This document shows, one piece after another, positions 8,387-14,225 of a stretch of 48,959 nt of DNA. The stretch's first letter is position 1. Each line of letters begins with the position of its first letter. Position numbers and translations under genes: made by a program. Origin of the DNA: Gemmataceae bacterium (GTDB lineage: Bacteria; Planctomycetota; Planctomycetia; Gemmatales; Gemmataceae); the NCBI GenBank assembly GCA_022616435.1, contig JAKEET010000016.1:1-48959 (forward strand), given 5' to 3'. The notes beneath the pieces were generated by a model. That model had not been told where the DNA came from. It saw nothing but the letters and a program-made list of their open reading frames with translations, and made no database searches.

Positions 8387-8502
8387 CTAGTAGTCGCGCT
8401 GATTCACGTCGGCGCCGCGATCCAGAAAGAAGCCGCACGACCGCGGACCTTGTCGGCATTCCCGTCGAAAGCGGCCTTGATCAAGTCGCTGGTGGACGGC
8501 AT
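8387..8502 (-). pseudogene. Frameshifted ankyrin-repeat fragment
   Basis: From ATG 8502 the frame reads MPSTSDLIKAAFDGNADKVR, a typical start of an ankyrin repeat. The matching continuation FLDRGADVNQRDY and a stop are in a different frame of the same strand, ending at 8387. The span of 116 bases is not a multiple of three. Either a base has been gained or lost, or the published sequence has an error. No further ankyrin repeats are visible. Confidence 0.5.
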
Positions 8503-8601
8503 GGCGGCGCTCGCCTGGACATGCGGGGAGCCGCTCAAGCATAGCACTGAAATCGTCGGATTGCCGCGAACCGCCCGCCGGCCGCCCGCGTCTTCCCTCG
8601 C

Positions 8602-8672
8602 GACGCTGGAGCCAGACGGCCAGGCAACCGGCTGCAACCCGGTCGAAGTGGGTTCAACTCCCACCGGCGTCT
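8602..8672 (+). tRNA. tRNA-Cys (GCA)
   Basis: The whole cloverleaf can be drawn by hand. The acceptor stem is GACGCTG (8602-8608) with CGGCGTC (8665-8671), including one T-G pair. The D-stem is GCC/GGC, the anticodon stem ACCGG/CCGGT, and the loop CTGCAAC places anticodon GCA at 8634-8636. The T-arm is GTGGG-TTCAACT-CCCAC (8648-8664). The discriminator is T, as expected for cysteine, and CCA is not encoded. It lies three bases before the first of five Y-RNA-like units on the same strand, so joint transcription is plausible. Confidence 0.92.
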
Positions 8673-8674
8673 TT

Positions 8675-8744
8675 CGACGGCCAACTCCCAGTTCAGACTA
8701 CATCTGACCAAGGGGATGTCTGACCCATCCCTCGTTGGCCGTCG
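8675..8744 (+). ncRNA. Y-RNA-like unit 1 (no tRNA-like module)
   Basis: The outer helix has 11 perfect pairs (8675-8685 with 8734-8744). The inner helix is TCAGAC (8693-8698) with GTCTGA (8718-8723). The 3' side of the internal loop holds CCCATCCCTC, and TACAT follows the inner helix, as in the other four units. The insert is only a small hairpin closed by CATC/GATG, so this is the minimal form. It is on the strand of rsr. Assignment to the Rsr-binding Y RNA class rests on shared architecture and gene context, not on a covariance model. Confidence 0.65.
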
Positions 8745-8848
8745 CCGCCCAACTGCGGGTGGGGAGTACATTGATCCTGACCGGCCGGGGATACAAGGGG
8801 TTCGAGCCCCCACAGGAAAAACTCTCGACCAATCCTCGTTGGGCCGCG
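8745..8848 (+). ncRNA. Y-RNA-like unit 2 (T-arm-like hairpin only)
   Basis: The outer helix is CCCAAC (8748-8753) with GTTGGG (8838-8843), extended by further pairs beyond one mismatch. The inner helix is 8758-8766 with 8822-8830, eight of nine pairs. The internal loop is TGCG opposite AATCCTC, and TACAT is at 8767-8771. The insert is a stem TCCTG/CAGGA (8774-8778 with 8813-8817) enclosing a T-arm-like hairpin GGGG-TTCGAGC-CCCC (8797-8811). No D-arm is visible. It begins at the end of unit 1, with the outer helices nearly touching. Confidence 0.65.
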
Positions 8849-8860
8849 ATCAACGAACAT

Positions 8861-8988
8861 GGCCGCGGCGACTGCCGGTTGGACTACATCGGTTGTCGGT
8901 TCGAGTCCGATCACCCACCCTCCGATTCATGGTGGGTGTAGCTCAATGGCAGAGCAATGCATCTGACCAAGACCTCGTCGCCGCGGCC
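8861..8988 (+). ncRNA. Y-RNA-like unit 3 with permuted tRNA-like module
   Basis: The outer helix has 12 perfect pairs (8861-8872 with 8977-8988) and the inner helix is GGTTGGA (8877-8883) with TCTGACC (8962-8968). The internal loop is TGCC opposite AAGACCTC. The insert holds, in order, a T-arm (GTCGG-TTCGAGT-CCGAT, 8895-8911), acceptor 3' strand CACCCAC (8912-8918), an 11-base closing loop, acceptor 5' strand GTGGGTG (8932-8938), TA and D-arm (GCTC-AATGGCA-GAGC, 8941-8955). An ATG/CAT pairing (8957-8959 with 8887-8889) joins this to the stem where a tRNA would have its anticodon arm. This matches the known YrlA plan of a tRNA mimic joined to the Ro-binding stem. Confidence 0.8.
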
Positions 8989-8997
8989 TTTGCGAAA

Positions 8998-9135
8998 CAG
9001 ACCGCCTGCCGGTTCGGAGTACATGCTTCATACGCCGGAGGTCGTGGGTTCGAATCCCACCAGCGCAACTCCATCGTTCGCGCTGTAGCTCAGTGGCAGA
9101 GCGCCGTTCCTCTGGCCATCACCTCGTCGGTCTTG
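8998..9135 (+). ncRNA. Y-RNA-like unit 4 with near-complete permuted tRNA(CAU)
   Basis: The outer helix is AGACCG (8999-9004 without the first pair) with CGGTCT around 9128-9133, and the inner helix GGTTCGGAG (9011-9019, one bulged T) with CTCTGGCC (9110-9117). The internal loop is TGCC opposite ATCACCTC, then TACAT. The insert has GC-TTCATAC-GCCGG (9025-9038), variable AGGTC, T-arm GTGGG-TTCGAAT-CCCAC (9044-9060), CAGCGCA and A73 (to 9068), a 10-base linker, CGCGCTG (9079-9085), TA, D-arm GCTC-AGTGGCA-GAGC (9088-9102) and GCCG. Rejoined at tRNA positions 29/30 it gives a full cloverleaf with anticodon CAT and a C1-A72 mismatch. Whether it is only a mimic or can act as a tRNA is open. Confidence 0.78.
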
Positions 9136-9140
9136 TGCCT

Positions 9141-9169
9141 GACTTCCGAAGTCCTCGCAGACTTTGGAA
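9141..9169. repeat. GACTTCCGAAGTC repeat between units 4 and 5
   Basis: The near-palindrome gacttccgaagtc (9141-9153) and the degenerate agactttggaa (9159-9169) resemble the element at 29225-29257. It explains the longer spacer between RNA units 4 and 5 and is probably a later insertion of a dispersed repeat. Confidence 0.55.
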
Positions 9170-9171
9170 TC

Positions 9172-9282
9172 ACGCCCGACTGTCCGTGCGGAGTACATTG
9201 GCAACCAGCGAGTTCGAATCTCGCCCGGCTTCGGACCTTCATGTTCGAAGCTGTGAACTCTGTGCAAACCTTCGTCGGGCGT
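9172..9282 (+). ncRNA. Y-RNA-like unit 5 (T-arm and acceptor-like hairpin)
   Basis: The outer helix has nine perfect pairs (9172-9180 with 9274-9282). The inner helix is GTGCGGAG (9186-9193) with CTCTGTGC (9258-9265), all paired, with several bases changed on both sides relative to unit 4. The internal loop is TGTCC opposite AAACCTTC, and TACAT lies at 9194-9198. The insert has a T-arm (GCGAG-TTCGAAT-CTCGC, 9208-9224) and an acceptor-like hairpin GCTTCG/CGAAGC (9228-9233 with 9246-9251). There is no D-arm. A run of T follows directly, so the unit also ends the transcript. Confidence 0.72.
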
Positions 9283-9290
9283 TGTTTTTT
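9274..9290 (+). terminator. Likely intrinsic terminator after Y-RNA array
   Basis: The closing strand of the unit 5 outer helix (GTCGGGCGT) is followed by TGTTTTTT at 9283-9290. A GC-rich helix plus T-run is a standard Rho-independent signal. Readthrough would enter rsr, whose start is 21 bases further on. Confidence 0.6.
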
Positions 9291-9310
9291 GTCGAGAAGG
9301 GAGGCCGACG

Positions 9311-10945
9311 ATGGCCAACACCAGCCTGTTCGCGAACTTGAAGTTCCTGTTGCCGCGCGCCGACGCCCGCAACGAAGAGGGCGCTCGCGCCTATCCATTC
9401 ACGCCGAAGCACGCCCTGGCCCAGCTGGCGGCCACCGGCTGCTTCAACGGCACGTTTTACGCGCAGGCCGAAGATCAACTGGCGACGCTGCTCGCGCTCG
9501 TGGACCAGGTGGACGACAACGTGTTCCTGGCGAAGCTGGCGATTTACAGCCGCGAACGCGCCTTCATGAAGGACATGCCGGCGGCGCTCTTGCTCGTCTT
9601 GTCGAAGCGGGATCGCGCCTTGTTCCGGGCGGCGTTCGAGCGCGTCGTGGACAACGGCCGGGTGCTGCGCACGTTGTTTCAGATGATTCGCTCGGGCCGC
9701 TTTGGCCGCAAGAGCCTGTCGTACGCGCTGCAGCGCGCTTTCCAGCGCTGGCTGAACCAGGCCGCCGCCGGCCAGCTGCTGGGCGCGTCGATCGGCAACG
9801 ATCCGAGCCTGCGCGACGTGCTGCGGCTGGCCCGGCCGACGCCCAAGGACAATGCCCGCCGCGCCCTGTTCGGCTGGCTGACCGACAGGCCGGTTGAAAA
9901 GTGGGCGCCGGCCACGGCCGCCGACCTGCCGCTCGAAGTCCAGGCCCTCGACGCCTACCGCAAGGCGGCGACGGCGGCCGAGCAGGTGGTCATCCTCACG
10001 GGCTCCCATTTCCGCTGGGACTTGCTGGCGGATGCGGCGCGCGATGCGTTCGTGTGGAAGGCGATCGCCCGCCAGATGGGCCCGCAGGCGCTGCGCATGA
10101 ACCTGAACACGCTGCTGCGCCACGGCGTGCTGGAGGACGCCGAGACCGTGGACTACGTCGCGGCCAGGATCGCCGACGCCGAGGAAATCCGCGGCTCGCG
10201 GCAGTTCCCGTACCAGTACCTGGCCGCGTATCTCAATGCCGGGGCTGCGCTACCGCAGCCGATCCGGACGGCCCTGGTCGCGGCGGCCGAGCTCGCCTGC
10301 GGCAACGTGCCGGCATTGCCGGGCCCGGTCGTCATCGGCCTCGACGTGTCGGGCTCGATGCAGTCGCCGGTGACGGGCCGCCGCGGCCGCGGCGCCACCA
10401 GCAAGGTCCGCTGCGTCGACGTGGCGGCGCTGTTCGCGGCAGCCATCCTGCGCCGCAACCCGGACAGCCTCGTCGTCCCGTTCGACGACCGCGTGCACCA
10501 TGTGGACGCGGACGCGCGCGAATCGATCCTGGACCTGGCCGCACGGTTGGCCCGCTTCGGCGGCGGCGGCACGAACTGCGCGTTGCCGCTGGTCGAGGCC
10601 AACGGCGCCTGCCGCAATCGCGCCTTTGCCGGCTGCGTGCTGGTGAGCGACCAGGAGAGCTGGATCGGCACGGGCCGGCACGGCTCGACGGCAGTGATGA
10701 AGGCGTGGCAGGAGTTCGTGAAGAACCAGGTGCGATTGCAACGAAGCGAACTAACCAGTGCAAAGCTGGCCGGTGCAAAGCTGGTCTGCCTCGACCTGCA
10801 GCCGTACACGACGACGCAGGCCCCGGACCGTTCGGACATCCTGAACATCGGCGGCTTCAGCGACGCCGTGTTCAGCGTGGTCGCCTCGTTCCTCGGCGCG
10901 GACGCCGGCCGGTTCGTCGGCGAGGTGGAGGCGACGGAGTTGTAG
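9311..10945 (+). CDS. rsr: Ro60 orthologue (Rsr), TROVE and vWA domains
   Basis: This 544-residue protein has the length of Ro60. Residues 1-335 form a TROVE HEAT-repeat ring, with family signatures such as [20 protein letters not shown] start ([13 protein letters not shown]), [18 protein letters not shown] and [12 protein letters not shown] (262-273). A von Willebrand A domain follows with the metal-ion site DVSGSM at 345-350, [10 protein letters not shown] and VSDQESW. Ro proteins hold Y RNAs and misfolded RNA and in bacteria couple them to PNPase in RNA decay and rRNA processing. The start ATG has GGGAGG 8-13 bases upstream. The five RNA units directly upstream are its likely ligands. Confidence 0.95.
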   Translation: MANTSLFANLKFLLPRADARNEEGARAYPFTPKHALAQLAATGCFNGTFYAQAEDQLATLLALVDQVDDNVFLAKLAIYSRERAFMKDMPAALLLVLSKRDRALFRAAFERVVDNGRVLRTLFQMIRSGRFGRKSLSYALQRAFQRWLNQAAAGQLLGASIGNDPSLRDVLRLARPTPKDNARRALFGWLTDRPVEKWAPATAADLPLEVQALDAYRKAATAAEQVVILTGSHFRWDLLADAARDAFVWKAIARQMGPQALRMNLNTLLRHGVLEDAETVDYVAARIADAEEIRGSRQFPYQYLAAYLNAGAALPQPIRTALVAAAELACGNVPALPGPVVIGLDVSGSMQSPVTGRRGRGATSKVRCVDVAALFAAAILRRNPDSLVVPFDDRVHHVDADARESILDLAARLARFGGGGTNCALPLVEANGACRNRAFAGCVLVSDQESWIGTGRHGSTAVMKAWQEFVKNQVRLQRSELTSAKLAGAKLVCLDLQPYTTTQAPDRSDILNIGGFSDAVFSVVASFLGADAGRFVGEVEATEL

Positions 10946-11127
10946 CTGCATGGCAAGGGCGGAGCCGCGCCGACTTCGTCCTTGCCGTTCATGCCTGCGA
11001 AGGCAATTCGAGCACTCGCGTTTTCCTTGCCTGTCGCGTCCCCGCGCGTTAGCATTTCGGTCGGCCCATTTTCATCCGCCGCTGACTGTGACGCGTGAAG
11101 AAGAATCGTCGATCCCGGTGACCCATC

Positions 11128-13665
11128 ATGGCGACGAACTCGCTGCCCCCGCTCGCCGCGCCGAAGCTCCGTGACTTGATCTGGCAAGCCCCGCTCGTGC
11201 CGGTCGCCCTCGCCTTCACCTCAGGAATCATCCTCGACCGCATTGCCTCCATCCGGCTCCCGACCAGCCTCGCCTGCGTCGTCGCGTTCGTTGCCGCATT
11301 CGTGGCCTCCAAGCGCAAAGGCCAAACGCACGCCCCGGTCTGGCTGTGGCTGGCCCTCGCCGCGGCGGGGGCGAGCTGGCATCAGTGGTATCGCGATTCG
11401 ATGGCGCCCAACGACATTCGCCTGTTCGCCACTGCCGAAGGCCGGCCGGTGCGGCTGCGCGGCATCGTCGATTCCGAGCCGGTTCAGGTGCGCGACCTGG
11501 CCGCCGATCCACTGCGCAGCTTCGCGACCAAGCCGGCCACGCGCCTGACGGTCCGAGTTCGCCAGCTGGAACATCGCAGCGACTGGCATCCCGTCTCGGG
11601 TTTGGTCCAATCGACGATTGCCGGGAAACAGATGCCGCTCCACGTCGGCGACGAGATCGAGTTGACCGGGCTCTTGGCGCTGCCGCCGGCGCCCGGCAAT
11701 CCCGGCGCGTTCGATTACGCCGAGTTCCTGCGCGACCAGGGAATCGGCGCCACGCTGCACGTTCCGGATGCTTCGGATGCGGTGGACGTGCTGCGTGAAG
11801 GCTGGCCGCATTCGGCGTGGGGCTGGCTGGCGGTGCTGCGGGCTCGCGGCGTGACGCTCTTGGAAGAGCATCTTCCCGCCGGGCAGCGCGGCGTCGCGGC
11901 GGCGCTCCTCTTAGGCGACGGCTCGGCGATGACCCACGATGAGTGGGAGCAATACCTCCGCACCGGCGTGGTCCACGTGCTGGCGATCTCCGGACAGCAC
12001 CTAGTGGTGCTCGCGGCGTTTCTGTGGTTTGCTTGTCGCGTACTCCACGTGCGCCGCCGGACGGCGGCGCTCGTGATCGTGCTGCTGCTTCTGGGCTATG
12101 CGCTCCTGACCGGCGGCCGGCCGCCGGTGATGCGCGCCGCCTGGATGGTGACGGCCTACGCCGGCGGCATGATCCTGCGCCGCCCGGTGCTGCCGGCCAA
12201 CACCTTCGCCCTGGCCTGGCTCGGCGTGGCCGCGTTCAACCCGACCGACATCTTCAACACCGGCTGCCAGCTCTCGTTCGTCGCCGTCGCCGTGCTGATC
12301 TGGGGAACAGGACGCTGGGAGGCGCGCGAACAAGATCCGCTGGAAAAGCTCATCGACGAGAGCCGATCGTGGGCGACTATCGTGGCGATCCGGTTCTTCC
12401 GTTGGCTCGGTTGGCTGTATGCCGTCAACGCCATCGTATGGCTTGCGGTCACGCCGCTCATCGCGGCCCGTTACCACGTCGTTTCGCCGGTCGCCCTGCT
12501 GATCGGGCCGCCGATGGTGCTGTTCAGCTCGCTGGCCCTGTTGCTCGGCTTTGGTCTGCTCCTGACCGCGCCTGTGCTGCCGCCGCTCGCCGCACTGTTC
12601 ACCGTGCTCACGAAGGCCAGTCTCTATCTTGCCGACGTGTTGGTCCGCTGGTCGAGCGGTTGGCCGGGCGCCTACAGCTTCGTGCCGGACGTGCCTGCCT
12701 GGTGGCTGGTCGTGTTCTACGCCGGGCTCTTGGCGTGTCTGAGCGTGCCGTGGCTGCAAGGGCACTGGCGGCGCAGCCTGCCCCTGGGCGTCGGCTGGCT
12801 GGCGCTCGGCGGCTTCCTTGTCTATTGGCCGCCCGATCATCGTGACTTCCGCTGCACTTTTCTCGCCGTCGGCCACGGCGGCTGCACGGTGATCGAGACG
12901 CCCCAGAACCGCGTCATCCTGTACGACGCCGGCGCCATCACCGGCCCCGACGTGACCCGCCGGCACATCGCACCCTTCCTGTGGAAGCGCGGCTACCGGC
13001 GCATCGACGAGATCATCGTCTCGCATGGCGATCTCGATCACTTCAACGGCGTGCCGCAACTGCTCGAGCGGTTCGCCGTCGGCCGGGTCACCTTGACGCC
13101 GAGCTTCGCCGCGCACGCGACGCCCGGGATCAGCTACACGCTCCGCGCCCTGGAACGCATGGGCCTGCCAAGCCGCGTCGTCCATGCGCCCGCGGAGTGG
13201 GACGTCGACGGCGTCCACTTCGAAGTGCTGCATCCGCCGGCCCACGGACCGGCCGGCGTCGAGAATGTTCGAAGCCTGGTGCTGATGGTCCGTCATGAAG
13301 GCTTGACCGCGCTCTTGACCGGCGACTTGCAGGAGCCGGGGTTGAAGCGGGTGCTGGCGTTGCCGTCGAGGCCGGTGGACGTGCTGATGGCGCCGCATCA
13401 CGGCAGCCGCGCGTCGAACACCAAGGAGCTGGCCGCGTGGGCCCGGCCGAAGTTCGTCGTCAGCTGCCAGGGGCCGCCGACCAGCGTGCCCAAGGAGCCG
13501 AACCCGTATGAAGCCCTCGGCAGCCGCTGGCTGAGCACGTGGTCGCAGGGCGCGGTGACCATCCGCCGCGACGGCAACGCCTGGATGGTGGAGACGTTCG
13601 CGACCAGGAATCAGTGGGAAGTCGGCGCGGATCGGAGCGGCTTGCCGTTTCGCGAAGGCCGTTGA
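11128..13665 (+). CDS. comEC: ComEC/Rec2 family DNA-uptake channel
   Basis: This 845-residue protein has the full ComEC layout. An N-terminal transmembrane pair precedes a soluble OB-like DUF4131 region (about 100-220). A polytopic competence domain follows (about 250-560), with the signature LAISGQHL and then TGGRPPVMRA. The C-terminal metallo-beta-lactamase-like domain has SHGDLDHFNG, LLTGDLQ and MAPHHGSRASN as metal-binding motifs, so the putative nuclease is intact. In known systems it carries single-stranded DNA across the inner membrane. No other competence genes are nearby. The last codons run into a partial copy of the dispersed repeat near 13640. Confidence 0.95.
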   Translation: MATNSLPPLAAPKLRDLIWQAPLVPVALAFTSGIILDRIASIRLPTSLACVVAFVAAFVASKRKGQTHAPVWLWLALAAAGASWHQWYRDSMAPNDIRLFATAEGRPVRLRGIVDSEPVQVRDLAADPLRSFATKPATRLTVRVRQLEHRSDWHPVSGLVQSTIAGKQMPLHVGDEIELTGLLALPPAPGNPGAFDYAEFLRDQGIGATLHVPDASDAVDVLREGWPHSAWGWLAVLRARGVTLLEEHLPAGQRGVAAALLLGDGSAMTHDEWEQYLRTGVVHVLAISGQHLVVLAAFLWFACRVLHVRRRTAALVIVLLLLGYALLTGGRPPVMRAAWMVTAYAGGMILRRPVLPANTFALAWLGVAAFNPTDIFNTGCQLSFVAVAVLIWGTGRWEAREQDPLEKLIDESRSWATIVAIRFFRWLGWLYAVNAIVWLAVTPLIAARYHVVSPVALLIGPPMVLFSSLALLLGFGLLLTAPVLPPLAALFTVLTKASLYLADVLVRWSSGWPGAYSFVPDVPAWWLVVFYAGLLACLSVPWLQGHWRRSLPLGVGWLALGGFLVYWPPDHRDFRCTFLAVGHGGCTVIETPQNRVILYDAGAITGPDVTRRHIAPFLWKRGYRRIDEIIVSHGDLDHFNGVPQLLERFAVGRVTLTPSFAAHATPGISYTLRALERMGLPSRVVHAPAEWDVDGVHFEVLHPPAHGPAGVENVRSLVLMVRHEGLTALLTGDLQEPGLKRVLALPSRPVDVLMAPHHGSRASNTKELAAWARPKFVVSCQGPPTSVPKEPNPYEALGSRWLSTWSQGAVTIRRDGNAWMVETFATRNQWEVGADRSGLPFREGR

Positions 13666-13753
13666 ACGGCCGCCCCGTAGGATAGATTTTCAATCTGTCC
13701 GCTCAGGTTGGCAACCGAACCAACAGCCGAATCGAGATGGTGTAAAAGGCGAG

Positions 13754-14155
13754 ATGCACATGGAAATACCGCTAGAAGTCGGGACGTCGCCGACGCTCGG
13801 GATCCGCGGATTGATCGCGACGCGGGACATCCGCAAAGGCGAGGTGATCGAACGCTGCCCCGTGGTGTTCATCGACAACCGCCACACCGAGGCGTTGAAG
13901 CAGACCGCGATCAACAATTTCTGGTACGAGTGGAACAAACAGTATCGCTGCATCGTGCTGGGTTACGGCAGTCTCTACAACCATTCGTACAAGCCGAACG
14001 CAAAGTATCACTACGACTATCGCAACCGGCGGCTGGTGTATACCACCCTCCGAGACATTCGCAAGGGCGAGGAGCTGTTCATCAACTACAACGGCGTGCC
14101 CAACGACCGCTCCAAAGTGGACGACATTTACGTGGACGGAGCCACCCATGGGTAG
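13754..14155 (+). CDS. Small SET-domain protein (putative lysine methyltransferase)
   Basis: This 133-residue protein is essentially a lone SET domain. GIRGLIATRDIRKGEVI lies at the N-terminus. The signature YNHSYKPNAKY at 75-85 corresponds to the NHS-x-x-PN motif that forms the pseudoknot, and GEELFINYNG at 105-114 to the catalytic-tyrosine strand. SET enzymes move a methyl group from S-adenosylmethionine to lysine. No pre-SET or post-SET cysteines are visible. A second ATG at 13760 is possible. The substrate is unknown and the gene is monocistronic. Confidence 0.87.
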   Translation: MHMEIPLEVGTSPTLGIRGLIATRDIRKGEVIERCPVVFIDNRHTEALKQTAINNFWYEWNKQYRCIVLGYGSLYNHSYKPNAKYHYDYRNRRLVYTTLRDIRKGEELFINYNGVPNDRSKVDDIYVDGATHG

Positions 14156-14225
14156 GTGACTGGCACGCGTGGCAAGTTGGCAGCGCTGACATTCTGGCAA
14201 TTTGCTGAGCTCAGCCCGGTCACCG

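Noticed and set aside
8861..8988. Two-piece tmRNA, because acceptor and T/D arms occur without anticodon arm
   Set aside because: No G-U identity pair in the acceptor, no tag reading frame, no pseudoknots, and the acceptor is closed by a loop.
8831..9125. HDV-like ribozyme signature (CCTCGT with short P3-like pairing)
   Set aside because: The nested double-pseudoknot pairing and catalytic C context could not be built, and the conserved strand is explained as the internal loop of the Y stem.
8675..9290. Self-splicing introns or permuted tRNA genes processed by a splicing endonuclease
   Set aside because: The common flanks lack group I or II core elements, three of five inserts have no anticodon arm, bacteria are not known to have the archaeal-type endonuclease, and the Ro60 gene next door gives a simpler Y RNA explanation. 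Unit 4 is kept open as a separate finding.
8716..9897. Open frame of 393 residues on the plus strand across the RNA array
   Set aside because: It overlaps five structured RNAs and the start of rsr in another frame and has no protein-like domain; GC-rich RNA genes leave such frames open.
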